A stretch of DNA of 64,000 nucleotides, taken from positions 124,001-188,000 of the forward strand of contig NZ_QLTK01000006.1 in the NCBI RefSeq assembly GCF_003269035.1. Reading direction: 5' to 3'. The notes beneath the pieces are model-generated. The model was not told where the DNA came from and did not search any database. It was given only the letters and a program-made list of their open reading frames with translations. Both the position numbers and the translations under genes were made by a program. This DNA is from Paraburkholderia bryophila. Lineage in GTDB: Bacteria > Pseudomonadota > Gammaproteobacteria > Burkholderiales > Burkholderiaceae. Positions 50,622-59,845 of this stretch are shown in pieces (the stretch's first letter is position 1; each line of letters starts with the position of its first letter).

Positions 50622-52082
50622 TCAGATCCCGCCCAAGCACATGTATTTGATGACCACGTAGTCGTCGATACCGTAGTGCGAGCCTTCACGGCCCAGGCCC
50701 GATTGCTTGACACCGCCGAACGGCGCGACTTCGTTCGAAATCAAACCGGTGTTGATCCCCACCATGCCGTATTCAAGGGCCTCGGCGACCCGCCAGACCC
50801 GGCCGATATCGCGGCTAAAGAAATACGACGCGAGCCCGAATTCCGTATCGTTGGCGAGGCGAATCACTTCTTCGTCCGACGAGAAACGGAACAGCGGCGC
50901 GAGCGGGCCGAAGGTTTCATCGCGCGCGACTTTCATGGCCGGCGTGACGTCCGCCAGCACGGTCGGTTCGAAGAAGCCGTGACCGAGCGCATGACGCTTG
51001 CCGCCGGTGACGATGCGCGCGCCCTTGGCCAACGCGTCTTCGATATGCGACTCGACCTTCAGCACGGCCGCTTCGTTGATCAGCGGACCTTGCGTGACGC
51101 CGTCTTCGGTGCCGCGGCCCACTTTCAGTTGCTCGACGGCGACGCGCAGCTTTTCCGCGAATGCGTCGTACACCTTGTCGTGCACATAGAAGCGGTTCGT
51201 GCAGACGCAGGTCTGGCCGCTATTGCGATACTTCGACGCAATCGCGCCGGCCACCGCCGCGTCCAGATCCGCGTCGTCGAACACGATAAACGGCGCATTG
51301 CCGCCGAGTTCGAGCGACACCTTCTTGACCGTGGGCGCGCATTGCGCCATCAGCAGACGGCCCACCGGCGTCGAACCCGTGAACGACAGTTTGCGCACGA
51401 TCGGATTGCCGGTCATTTCCGCGCCGATCGCTTTCGGCTCGCCGGTCACGACGTTGAACACGCCGCGCGGCACGCCGGCGCGTTCGGCCAGCACGGCGAG
51501 TGCGAGCGCGGACAACGGCGTGGCTTCGGCCGGCTTGACGATGATCGGGCAGCCTGCCGCCAGCGCCGGACCGACCTTGCGGGTGATCATGGCCGCCGGG
51601 AAATTCCACGGCGTGATCGCCGCGCACACGCCGATCGGTTCCTTGGTCACGACAATGCGCTTGTCGCTGGCCGGGGTGGGAATCGTGTCGCCGTTCACGC
51701 GTTTGCCTTCTTCCGCGAACCATTCGAGGAACGACGCGGCGTACTGGATCTCGCCTTTGGCTTCGGCGAGCGGCTTGCCTTGTTCCGTGGTGAGGATTTT
51801 CGCCAGATCGTCGGCGTTTTCCATCATCAGGTCATGCCATTTGCGCAGGATCACCGCGCGTTGCTTCGCGGTCGTGGCGCGCCAGGCGGGCCAGGCCGCG
51901 TTGGCGGTGTCGATCGCGCGACGCGTTTCCGCCGTGCCCATGCGCGGCACCGTCGCGATGGTTTCGCCGGTGGCGGGGTTCTTCACCTCGAAGGTCGCGC
52001 CGTCGTCGGCGCCTTGCCATTCACCTGCGATATACGCGTGGGTCTTGAGTAGCGTCGGGTCTTTCAATGTCAACGTGGTCAT
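50622..52082 (-). CDS. gabD: succinate-semialdehyde dehydrogenase
   Basis: A 486-residue aldehyde dehydrogenase from ATG 52082 (MTTLTLKDPTLLKTHAYIAG). The catalytic Glu lies in SLELGGNAPFIVFDDA and the catalytic Cys in YRNSGQTCVCTNRFYVHD; the NAD(P)-binding segment is ITPWNFPAAMITRKVGPALA. The sequence closely follows GabD, which oxidises succinate semialdehyde to succinate. It lies 11 bases after gabT in the same operon and is followed by a good terminator. Confidence 0.95.
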   Translation of the reverse strand: MTTLTLKDPTLLKTHAYIAGEWQGADDGATFEVKNPATGETIATVPRMGTAETRRAIDTANAAWPAWRATTAKQRAVILRKWHDLMMENADDLAKILTTEQGKPLAEAKGEIQYAASFLEWFAEEGKRVNGDTIPTPASDKRIVVTKEPIGVCAAITPWNFPAAMITRKVGPALAAGCPIIVKPAEATPLSALALAVLAERAGVPRGVFNVVTGEPKAIGAEMTGNPIVRKLSFTGSTPVGRLLMAQCAPTVKKVSLELGGNAPFIVFDDADLDAAVAGAIASKYRNSGQTCVCTNRFYVHDKVYDAFAEKLRVAVEQLKVGRGTEDGVTQGPLINEAAVLKVESHIEDALAKGARIVTGGKRHALGHGFFEPTVLADVTPAMKVARDETFGPLAPLFRFSSDEEVIRLANDTEFGLASYFFSRDIGRVWRVAEALEYGMVGINTGLISNEVAPFGGVKQSGLGREGSHYGIDDYVVIKYMCLGGI

Positions 52083-52093
52083 GAGTCTCGTCC

Positions 52094-53377
52094 TTACGCC
52101 GCGACGGCGACGCTGTCCTTGATGACTTCTTCGAGGATCGCCATGGCTTCGTCGAACACGGCGTCCTGGATCGTCAGCGGGAACAGGAAGCGCACCACGT
52201 TCGAATAGACGCCGCACACCAGCAGCAGCAAGCCGCGTTCGAGCGCGCGCGTCTGCACGCGCTTGGTGAACTCCGCGTCCGGTTCGGTGCCGCCGGCTTT
52301 GCAGAATTCCACCGCGACCATGCCGCCGGGGCCGCGTACGTCGGCGATTTGCGGCACGTCGCTTTGCAGCGCGATCAGCTTGGCCTTGACGCGATCGCCC
52401 AGCAGCGTGGCGCGCTCGCACAGCTTTTCTTCGTCGATGATGTCGAGTACCGCATGCGCCGCGGCCACCGCCAGCGGATTGCCCGCATACGTGCCGCCGA
52501 GACCGCCGGGCGCCGCGGCGTCCATCAGGTCGGCGCGGCCGACCACGCCCGACAGCGGCATGCCGCCGGCCAGGCTCTTCGCCATGGTCATCAGGTCAGG
52601 CACCACGTCGTAATGGTTCATGGCAAACAGCTTGCCGGTGCGGGCAAAGCCGGTTTGCACTTCGTCGGCGATCAGCAGAATGCCGTGCTCGTTGCACAGC
52701 TTGCGCAGCGCGCGCACGAACTCGGCCGGCGCCGGATAGAAACCGCCTTCGCCCTGAACCGGTTCGAAAATGATCGCGGCCACGCGCTTCGGATCGATGT
52801 CGGCCTTGAACAGGAATTCGATCGCCTTCAGCGAATCGGCGGTGGTCACGCCATGCAGCGGATTCGGGAACGGCGCGTGGAAGACGTCCGACGGGAACGG
52901 GCCGAAGCCGATCTTGTACGGCGCGACCTTGCCGGTCAGCGCCATGCCCATCATCGTGCGGCCATGGAAGCCGCCGGTGAAGGCGATCACGCCCGGACGA
53001 CCGGTCGCGGCGCGGGCGATCTTGATGGCGTTTTCGACGGCTTCGGCGCCGGTCGTGAAAAAGGCGGTCTTCTTCGGATAGTCGCCGGGCGCGCGTGCGT
53101 TGATCTTCTCGGCCAGTTCGACATACGACGCGTACGGCACGATCTGATACGCGGTGTGCGTGAAGTGATCGAGCTGGTCGCGGATCGCGGCCAGAATCTT
53201 CGGATGGCGATGGCCCGTGTTGCACACCGCGATACCCGCGGCGAAGTCGATGAAGCGGCGGCCTTCCACGTCCCACAACTCGGCGTTTTCCGCGCGCGCG
53301 GCGTAGAAATCGCACATCACGCCGACGCCGCGCGGGGTGGCGGCGTCTTTGCGGCTTTTCAGTTCGGCATTTTTCAT
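52094..53377 (-). CDS. gabT: 4-aminobutyrate aminotransferase
   Basis: A 427-residue class-III PLP aminotransferase. ATG 53377 has AGGAG six bases upstream; ATG 53383 abuts that site and is less likely. Diagnostic parts are TTGAEAVENAIKIARAATGR, AFTGGFHGRTMMGMALTGKV, LIADEVQTGFARTGKLFAMN and the PLP lysine in TMAKSLAGGMPLSGVVG. It converts GABA and 2-oxoglutarate to succinate semialdehyde and glutamate. The gene is divergent from gabR and precedes gabD. Confidence 0.95.
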   Translation of the reverse strand: MKNAELKSRKDAATPRGVGVMCDFYAARAENAELWDVEGRRFIDFAAGIAVCNTGHRHPKILAAIRDQLDHFTHTAYQIVPYASYVELAEKINARAPGDYPKKTAFFTTGAEAVENAIKIARAATGRPGVIAFTGGFHGRTMMGMALTGKVAPYKIGFGPFPSDVFHAPFPNPLHGVTTADSLKAIEFLFKADIDPKRVAAIIFEPVQGEGGFYPAPAEFVRALRKLCNEHGILLIADEVQTGFARTGKLFAMNHYDVVPDLMTMAKSLAGGMPLSGVVGRADLMDAAAPGGLGGTYAGNPLAVAAAHAVLDIIDEEKLCERATLLGDRVKAKLIALQSDVPQIADVRGPGGMVAVEFCKAGGTEPDAEFTKRVQTRALERGLLLLVCGVYSNVVRFLFPLTIQDAVFDEAMAILEEVIKDSVAVAA

Positions 53378-53451
53378 GGTCATCTCCTTGGCTCCTCGTT
53401 TTCGCGGACGCCGCGCGCTCAGCGCAGCACATGCAGCGACTATAATGAGAT

Positions 53452-53497
53452 TTGGCTCTTAATTTCAGAGCCATTTCAATAAAAATGTAGGAGCCAA
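53452..53497. promoter_or_regulatory. GabR operator region between gabT and gabR
   Basis: TGGCTCT (53453-53459) and AGAGCCA (53467-53473) form an inverted repeat, and GAGCCAA recurs at 53491-53497 just before the gabR start. TATAAT at 53441-53446 is a good -10 candidate. GabR-type regulators bind such spaced repeats; the assignment is by position. Confidence 0.6.
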
Positions 53498-53499
53498 TC

Positions 53500-55077
53500 A
53501 TGCGCGCGAGCGTTTTGTCCGACTGGCTGGCGCAGCGCCTCGACCGCGGCAACGGCCAGCCGATCTATCGACAACTGCACCGGCTGTTGCAGCAGGCGAT
53601 CCTGTCGCGCGAGTTGCCGGCGGGCAGCAAGGTGCCGTCGTCGCGGCTGCTGGCGCAGGAGTTGGGCATTGGGCGCAATACCGTCACGCAGGTGTATGAG
53701 CAGTTGGTGCTCGAGGGCTATGTGAGTTCGGCGACCGGGCGCGGCACTTTCGTGGCGGATAGTGCGCCGGATGAGATTGTTGGGGCGCCCGAGGGGGAGT
53801 TTGGCTTTGGCCCTCGCGGTATTGGCTCAGCCGCTGGTGCCGGCATGCTCGACCTGCCGGCTGCGCCGGGCGCGCCCGATCCACGCCGCGCGCCGCCACC
53901 GTTGCAGGCGGCGCGTGCGTTATCCACGCGCGGCGCGCGGCTGATCGCGGGCGCGGGTGTGTCGAAGCGGCAGTGGGGCGCGTTCATGCCCGGCGTACCG
54001 GACGTCACGAAATTTCCCGCGCGCGTCTGGAGCCGGCTGCACAACAAGTATTGGCGCCGGCTGCGTCCGGATCTCCTCACGTATGCGCCGGGCGGCGGGC
54101 TGGCTTCGCTGCGGCACGCGCTGGCCGACTATCTGCGCACCTCGCGCTCGGTGCGCTGCACGCCCGAGCAGATCATCATCACGACCGGGATTCACCAGTC
54201 GGTCGACCTCGCGGTGCGGCTGCTATCCGATCCGGGCGACCTGATCTGGACCGAGGATCCTTGTTATTGGGGCGTGCGCAGCGTGCTGCACGTGTCGGGT
54301 CTGCAATCGCGGCCTATCGCGGTCGACGACGAAGGCATCAATCCTTGCGCCGACGACCTCGCGCATCCACCGAAGCTGATGCTCGTCACGCCGTCGCATC
54401 AATATCCGCTCGGCATGGTAATGAGCCTCGCGCGGCGCCGCCTGCTGCTCGAATATGCGCGGCAGAACCAGTGCTGGATCATCGAGGACGACTACGACAG
54501 CGAGTTCCGCTATGGCAGCCGGCCGCTGGCGTCGTTGCAGGGCCTGGATACGTCCGGGCAGGTGATCTACGTAGGCAGTTTCGGCAAGACGCTATTTCCG
54601 GGGTTGCGCATCGGTTATCTGGTCGTGCCGGAAGCGTTGGCGGAGAGTTTCGCCACGGCCAGCGCCGAGTTGTATCGCGAGGGGCAGTTGCTGCAACAGG
54701 CCATGCTCGCCGAGTTCATCGCCGAGGGGCATTTCACGTCGCATATCCGCAAGATGCGCACGCTTTACGGGCAGCGCCGGCAGACCTTGCTCGATGCCGC
54801 CGCGCACCGTTATGGCGACGTATTGCCGGCCGTGGGCGGCGATGCCGGTTTGCATCTGGTGATGCAGTTGCCCGAGGGCAGCGACGATCGTCGCGTGGCG
54901 ACGGCGGCGCTGGAGCGCAATATCGTCGTGCGGCCGTTGTCGGGGTATTACGCGCAGCCTTCGCTGGCGCCGTCGGGTTTGCTGATCGGCTACGCGTGTG
55001 TGCCGGACGAGGACATCGCGCCGGCGTTCAATACGTTGGCGGATGCGATCGACGCGACATTGCCGCAATTCGCGTGA
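53500..55077 (+). CDS. gabR: MocR/GabR-type PLP-dependent regulator
   Basis: A 525-residue fusion of a GntR-type winged helix (residues 1-85; LPAGSKVPSSRLLAQELGIG, GRNTVTQVYEQLVLEGYVSS) and a class-I aminotransferase-like domain (about 150-520). The PLP lysine is in IYVGSFGKTLFPGLRIGYLV. A Gly/Pro/Ala-rich linker (about 88-140) joins them and is somewhat long for the family. GabR senses GABA as a PLP adduct and activates gabTD. Its divergent position beside gabT and the repeats between them support this role. Confidence 0.9.
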   Translation: MRASVLSDWLAQRLDRGNGQPIYRQLHRLLQQAILSRELPAGSKVPSSRLLAQELGIGRNTVTQVYEQLVLEGYVSSATGRGTFVADSAPDEIVGAPEGEFGFGPRGIGSAAGAGMLDLPAAPGAPDPRRAPPPLQAARALSTRGARLIAGAGVSKRQWGAFMPGVPDVTKFPARVWSRLHNKYWRRLRPDLLTYAPGGGLASLRHALADYLRTSRSVRCTPEQIIITTGIHQSVDLAVRLLSDPGDLIWTEDPCYWGVRSVLHVSGLQSRPIAVDDEGINPCADDLAHPPKLMLVTPSHQYPLGMVMSLARRRLLLEYARQNQCWIIEDDYDSEFRYGSRPLASLQGLDTSGQVIYVGSFGKTLFPGLRIGYLVVPEALAESFATASAELYREGQLLQQAMLAEFIAEGHFTSHIRKMRTLYGQRRQTLLDAAAHRYGDVLPAVGGDAGLHLVMQLPEGSDDRRVATAALERNIVVRPLSGYYAQPSLAPSGLLIGYACVPDEDIAPAFNTLADAIDATLPQFA

Positions 55078-55126
55078 GGGCGAGGAAGTTGCTTGCACTG
55101 CACCGCCCCGTTTCGTGCACGAAGTT

Positions 55127-55969
55127 TCAGATCACGCGCTCGCGCAGCCACGCGGAGGCCAGGTCGATCGCCGACACCACCACGATCACCATGATCATGA
55201 CCGCGGAGGTTTGCGCATAGTCGAACGAGCGGATCGCTTCGTACAGCACCACGCCGATGCCGCCCGCGCCGACCATGCCGACCACCATCGCCGAGCGCAC
55301 GTTCGATTCGAAGCGATACAACGCGTACGAGATCCACAGCGGCAGCACTTGCGGCAGCACGGCGTAAATGATTTCGTCGAGCGGGCTGGCGCCGGTTGCG
55401 CGAATACCTTCCGCGGGACGCGGATCGATCGCCTCGACCGCTTCGGCGAACAGCTTGGCAAGCACGCCGGTGGTGTGAACCCACAGCGCCAGCACGCCGG
55501 CGAAAGGCCCGAGTCCGACCGCGACGATGAACAGCATCGCGAAGACCATTTCGTTGATCGCGCGGCATGCGTCCATCAGGCGGCGCACCGGTTGCACGAT
55601 CCACATCGGCGCGATGTTATGCGCGGACATCAGGCCGCACGGTATCGCGCAGACGAGCGAGAGCGCGGTGCCCCATACCGCCACGGACAGCGTCACGATC
55701 ATTTCATGCAGATACGTGCGCCATTCGGTGAAGTTCGGCGGAAAGAAGTCTTTCGCGAACTGGCCCATGTTGCCGGAGTCGCTCAGCAGATCCAGCGGAC
55801 GCATGTCGGCGCTATGCCATGCGCCGCCCAGCGCCGCGAACAGGGCGATCCAACCGAGCAGCGAGAACCAGCTGCGCTTGCGTGCCGCCGGGGCGGGTTG
55901 AGCCGCCGCCTGCGCGGCGAGCGTGTCGCTCGCGCGTGCCGGCGACGCGATCAGATCGGCCGTATTCAT
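55127..55969 (-). CDS. phnE: phosphonate ABC transporter permease
   Basis: A 280-residue inner-membrane protein with six helices. The EAA-type loop contains [20 protein letters not shown], and the last helices follow [20 protein letters not shown], a strong PhnE signature. The N-terminal 30 residues are polar and cytoplasmic. Its start overlaps the phnD stop by four bases. It forms the membrane channel of the PhnCDE importer for phosphonates, or possibly phosphite. Confidence 0.92.
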   Translation of the reverse strand: MNTADLIASPARASDTLAAQAAAQPAPAARKRSWFSLLGWIALFAALGGAWHSADMRPLDLLSDSGNMGQFAKDFFPPNFTEWRTYLHEMIVTLSVAVWGTALSLVCAIPCGLMSAHNIAPMWIVQPVRRLMDACRAINEMVFAMLFIVAVGLGPFAGVLALWVHTTGVLAKLFAEAVEAIDPRPAEGIRATGASPLDEIIYAVLPQVLPLWISYALYRFESNVRSAMVVGMVGAGGIGVVLYEAIRSFDYAQTSAVMIMVIVVVSAIDLASAWLRERVI

Positions 55970-56943
55970 GGCTTTGCTTGCTCGGTGTTGAGCGCGCTCA
56001 GCTTGGCGTCGAGCGCGGCCAGTTGGGTTTTGCGCTCGTCGTTGGACAGATGCGTGTCGGCCTCGATCTTCTGCTTCTGCTGGAACAGCGCGACCTGGCG
56101 AATCGGCAACAGTTGCGCATCCGACGATGCCGCGAAACCGCCGTAGCCGAAAATCCCCGCCATCACCGCTTTTTCGTGCGGATCGGTCTTCGCGTAGTTC
56201 AGGAAAAAGTTACGCAGTTTGTCTTTGGTGGCTTGCGGCAGATCCTTGCGCCACACCAGCGGGTCCGACGGAATCAGCGGCGAAGTCCACAGCACGCGAA
56301 CCTGGGCGAACTTGTCCGGATGCTGTTGCTTCAGCGTGTCGAGCATTTCGGTGTTGTTCGTCGCGATGTCGATCTTGTTGTTCACCACGGCCAGCAGGTT
56401 CGCTTCGTGGCTCGACGGCAGTACCGTCTTGAACGACGTATTCACCGGCGCGTTGTGCTTCGCGAACAGGTAATAGCCGGGAATCAGCGTGCCCGACGTG
56501 GAGTTCGGATCGCCATAACCGAGCGTGACGTCTTTGGTGTTCCTGAAGACGTCGTCGAGCGTCTTGAAGCGGCTGTTTACGTTCGTGATCAACACGGAGT
56601 TATAGCCGGCGGCGCCGTTCGCGTACTGAACCTTCGCGAACACTTCGCCTTGCGAGCGATCCACCGCCTCGATCGCCGACGCATTGCCGAAATAGCCGAC
56701 CTGTACCTTGTTAAAGCGCATGCCTTCGATGATGCCGGCGTAGTCGGTTGCGAAAAACGCTTTGATGTTCAGCCCGGTTTGCCTGTTCATGTCGGCGATC
56801 AGCGGTTCCCAGCGCTGCTTCAGCACCGAGGACGAATCGGTCGAAATGATGCCGAGGTTGATGTCTTCGGCGTAGACGGTGGCGGCGCAGGCGAAGGCGG
56901 CCACGCCGACGGACAGCGTGATCAGTGAGCGCAGGAATTTCAT
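55966..56943 (-). CDS. phnD: phosphonate-binding periplasmic protein
   Basis: A 325-residue protein with a signal peptide (1-25, ending TVYA). The mature part is of PhnD type: [59 protein letters not shown] and [16 protein letters not shown]. The C-terminal 45 residues ([20 protein letters not shown] and following) form a helical extension with many charged residues, as in E. coli PhnD. It captures phosphonates for PhnE/PhnC and lies 40 bases after phnC. Confidence 0.92.
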   Translation of the reverse strand: MKFLRSLITLSVGVAAFACAATVYAEDINLGIISTDSSSVLKQRWEPLIADMNRQTGLNIKAFFATDYAGIIEGMRFNKVQVGYFGNASAIEAVDRSQGEVFAKVQYANGAAGYNSVLITNVNSRFKTLDDVFRNTKDVTLGYGDPNSTSGTLIPGYYLFAKHNAPVNTSFKTVLPSSHEANLLAVVNNKIDIATNNTEMLDTLKQQHPDKFAQVRVLWTSPLIPSDPLVWRKDLPQATKDKLRNFFLNYAKTDPHEKAVMAGIFGYGGFAASSDAQLLPIRQVALFQQKQKIEADTHLSNDERKTQLAALDAKLSALNTEQAKP

Positions 56944-56983
56944 CGTTAGAGATCCGGTAGGGGAACGGAAAGGATTGGCGTGC

Positions 56984-57880
56984 TCAGTTGGAGTGCGCCG
57001 GTTTCAGGGCGAACGCGTAACCGGTGGCAGCCGGTGGATTGTCTGGTTCCGGCGCGGCGACGGTAGCGGTGTGAGTCGCGTGGTTGGCGTGCGCGCTGTC
57101 GCGTGTTTCATCGAGCAGTTCGCGGGCGTCGTCGCCGTAGAGTTTCTTCAGCAGCGCGGGGCCGAGCGCGGCGGATGGGCCGTCGTAGACCACCTTGCCG
57201 CGACGTAGCGCGACGGTGCGCGGGCAATACTGCATCGCGATGTCGACCTGATGCAGCGACACCAGCACGGTGAGTTGATGGTCGACATTGAGCGCGCGGA
57301 GCATGTCCATGACGCGCCGTGACGATTCAGGATCGAGTGAGGCGATCGGCTCGTCCGCCAGCACGATGCGTGCGCGTTGCACCAGGGCGCGTGCCAGTGC
57401 GGCGCGTTGTTGCTGGCCGCCGGACAGATTGGCGGCGCGTTCACGCGCGTGTTCGCCGATGCCGACCTCATTGAGCGCGGCCATCGACAAGGCCCGTTCC
57501 GCGCGTGGAAAAAGGCCGGTTAGCCGACGCCACCAGGAGAGGCGCGAGAGTGCGCCGACCAGCACGTTGGTCTCGACGGAGAGGCGGTTGACCAGGTTGA
57601 ATTGCTGGAACACGAAGCCGATATCGCGGCGAATGCTGCGCACTTCTCGCACGATACGGCCGTTTTGCTGGATCGGGCGGCCGAGAATTGCGATCTGTGA
57701 CGGTTGTGCGTCGGAGGCGGTGAAGCCTGCGATGTGGCGCAACAGGGTCGATTTTCCGGAGCCCGAGGCGCCGATCAGGGCGACCATTTCGCCGGGTTCG
57801 ACGCGGAGGTCGATTTCGTCTAACGCCTTGCGGCCGTTGGCGAACGTCTTGCTGAGACGTTCGATGCGGATTGCTTCCAT
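56984..57880 (-). CDS. phnC: phosphonate ABC transporter ATP-binding protein
   Basis: A 298-residue ATPase from ATG 57880 ([20 protein letters not shown]). Walker A is GASGSGKST, the Q-loop lies in [20 protein letters not shown], the signature is [16 protein letters not shown], and Walker B is [12 protein letters not shown], with a switch His in [10 protein letters not shown]. The C-terminal 35 residues are low-complexity and rich in Ala, His and Pro. It is the first gene of phnCDE and has a Pho-box-like promoter upstream. No C-P lyase genes follow. Confidence 0.93.
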   Translation of the reverse strand: MEAIRIERLSKTFANGRKALDEIDLRVEPGEMVALIGASGSGKSTLLRHIAGFTASDAQPSQIAILGRPIQQNGRIVREVRSIRRDIGFVFQQFNLVNRLSVETNVLVGALSRLSWWRRLTGLFPRAERALSMAALNEVGIGEHARERAANLSGGQQQRAALARALVQRARIVLADEPIASLDPESSRRVMDMLRALNVDHQLTVLVSLHQVDIAMQYCPRTVALRRGKVVYDGPSAALGPALLKKLYGDDARELLDETRDSAHANHATHTATVAAPEPDNPPAATGYAFALKPAHSN

Positions 57881-57916
57881 AAGTACCCCTGATGCTTCAA
57901 GCATTTGGTGGTGCTC

Positions 57917-57950
57917 ATTCTAGGAAGCGTCTGTGACGGTTGAGTGAAGG
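57917..57950 (-). promoter_or_regulatory. candidate Pho box and -10 of phnC
   Basis: On the minus strand CCTTCAC-TCAA-CCGTCAC (57950-57933) resembles two PhoB half-sites (CTGTCAT type) with a four-base spacer. Ten bases downstream lies TAGAAT (57922-57917), a five-of-six match to the -10. This is the standard Pho-promoter geometry. The start codon is 37 bases further on. Confidence 0.6.
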
Positions 57951-58034
57951 TGTCGCAACGTCTAGACGACTATATCTTTTTGTGAAGGTTTTGAGGCCGG
58001 CGTGTGGCAGATTTGTGGCTGCGGTTGCTGGGGT

Positions 58035-58618
58035 GTTGGCCTTTACTTGCATTCTTAGTGGTCTATTAGCGTTGCCCCTGTGCGGGGCGGCACTAACTTC
58101 TCTTTGCCGCGGCAAAGAGAAGTCAGCAAGAGAAAGCCGCTCAAACCGCTAATTCTTAAGTGGGTTCCTCGCGCAGTTGCGGCAGTGGTGCATCTGGAAT
58201 CTGTGTCCTCGCGCATTCGACGCCAGTGACACAGCAGTCATTCTTCCGGCGGCGCTCCGCGCGCCGAACGGTAGGTCAAAAACAGCGGGGCATGCCCCCG
58301 CGCATTACGGCATCTCGCCGAGGCGAAGCCGACGGCCCCCACCGCGCGAAAACGGAGCCCCTGGTTTCAATGCAGACCGTGCCGCCGAGCGCGCAGCGCG
58401 AGGCGGGATGAATGATGGCCTTGTCACGAGCGCGGAGTGTGCGAGAGCACGGATTCCAGATGAGCCACTACCGCGACTGCGCGGGGGACCCGCTTAAAAA
58501 TTAGCGGTTTGAGCGGCTTTCTCTTGCTGACTTCTCTTTGCCGCGGCAAAGAGAAGTTAGTGCCGCCCCGCACAGGGGCAACGCTAATAGACCACTAACA
58601 AATCAAGGAAAGGCCAAC
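58035..58618. repeat. 584-bp long inverted-repeat element with nested palindromes
   Basis: The left arm (from GTTGGCCTTT at 58035) and right arm (to AAAGGCCAAC at 58618) are inverted copies. They are nearly identical over the outer ~110 bases and drift towards the centre near 58320. Each arm carries a perfect 28-bp palindrome (58096-58123 and 58530-58557, half-site ACTTCTCTTTGCCG) and a GCCCC/GGGGC hairpin. No transposase is encoded and no target duplication is clear. It fills most of the 843-bp gap between phnC and the peptidase gene. I associate the 28-bp palindrome with repeated intergenic elements of Paraburkholderia. Confidence 0.85.
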
Positions 58619-58723
58619 AAACCAGAGAGAGAAAAAGCACACCGAAAAAGCGCCGCAAGACCCCAAAAAAATGTCACGTCCATGACACACCAATGACACA
58701 ACCAACAAACCACCCCCACCATC

Positions 58724-59845
58724 ATGCAAGCCCCCCCACCACCAGGCTATATTGCATCATCACCGCAAGCCGTCCCCAATAACCTTGCAGTTCCCTTCAG
58801 CGCCCCCATGCCGCAACCACTGAGCTTTCTGCCCGACAGTTTTGCGGAGTACGAAGATCTCAACACGATCCTCGACCAGGGCAGCGCGAGTTTCGAAATT
58901 CGCACCGTCTGCGACACCACGGTACGCGGCCGGCAATTCGCCGTGCGCACGGCGAGTATCGGCTCAACCGATCCACTCGCGCCAGCCATCGGCTTTTTCG
59001 GCGGCATTCACGGCCTTGAACGGATCGGCTCGCAACTCGTGCTCGACTACATGCGTGCACTCCTCGCACGGCTCGAATGGGACGAACTGCTGGTGCGCCA
59101 ATTGCAATCCATTCGTCTGATCTTTATGCCCATCGTCAACCCCGGCGGCATGTGGGCAGCCACCCGCGCCAATCCGAACGGCGTCGACCTGATGCGCAAC
59201 GCGCCGCAGAATGCCGACGAACGCGTGCCGCTGCTGGCCGGCGGTCAGCGCGTGGGCGCATGGCTGCCGTGGTATCGCGGCCGCGAAGGCGAACCGATGG
59301 AAGCGGAAGCCGCCGCGCTGCTACGCGTAGTCGAAGCCGAACTGGCCGCCCGGCCCCTGAGCATCGCGCTCGATTGCCACTCGGGCTACGGCTGGAAAGA
59401 CAGCATCTGGTTTCCCTACGCGCGAACCCGCAAGTTGATGCCGCACTTGCCGGAAATGTACGTCTTGAAGACGATGTTCGAACGCGCGCATCCGCATCAC
59501 GGCTACGCATTCGAACCGCAGAGCCATCAATATCTGCTGCACGGCGATCTGTGGGACTTTGCCTACGACCGCGCGCCCGCCGCCAGCGTCTTCCTGCCAA
59601 TGACGCTCGAACTCGGCTCGTGGTTGTGGATCAAGAAGAACCCGCGGCAACTGTTCTCGCGCCAGGGCATGTTCAATCCGGTCAAGGCGCATCGCACCGC
59701 GCGCGTGTTGCGTCGTCATGCGAACCTGTTCGACTTCCTGGCGCGCGCGGCGTTTTCGTCGCAGCGCTGGCTGCCGCAAGGCAATCGCCGCGAGCAACTG
59801 CTGCAATGCGCGATCGACCATTGGTACACCCCGGACATCGTATGA
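58724..59845 (+). CDS. M14-family zinc carboxypeptidase-like protein
   Basis: 373 residues if started at ATG 58724. The N-terminal Pro-rich 28 residues look weak, and ATG 58808 (MPQPLSFLPDSFAEYEDLNT) may be the true start; neither has a good ribosome site. Zinc-site motifs are GGIHGLERIG (HxxE) and the later His in IALDCHSGYGWKDS. NPGGMWAATRANPNGVDLMR holds the substrate-binding Asn/Arg pattern, and the catalytic Glu is likely in LPMTLELGSWLW. It lacks a signal peptide, so it acts in the cytoplasm. It is coupled to the hydrolase gene by ATGA. Confidence 0.85.
   Translation: MQAPPPPGYIASSPQAVPNNLAVPFSAPMPQPLSFLPDSFAEYEDLNTILDQGSASFEIRTVCDTTVRGRQFAVRTASIGSTDPLAPAIGFFGGIHGLERIGSQLVLDYMRALLARLEWDELLVRQLQSIRLIFMPIVNPGGMWAATRANPNGVDLMRNAPQNADERVPLLAGGQRVGAWLPWYRGREGEPMEAEAAALLRVVEAELAARPLSIALDCHSGYGWKDSIWFPYARTRKLMPHLPEMYVLKTMFERAHPHHGYAFEPQSHQYLLHGDLWDFAYDRAPAASVFLPMTLELGSWLWIKKNPRQLFSRQGMFNPVKAHRTARVLRRHANLFDFLARAAFSSQRWLPQGNRREQLLQCAIDHWYTPDIV

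Noticed and set aside
50676..52052. Plus-strand open frame (458 codons) across gabD
   Set aside because: GabD on the minus strand has all catalytic motifs; the other frame is compositional noise.
58035..58618. An insertion sequence
   Set aside because: The inverted arms are long, but no transposase frame lies between them and no target-site duplication is visible.
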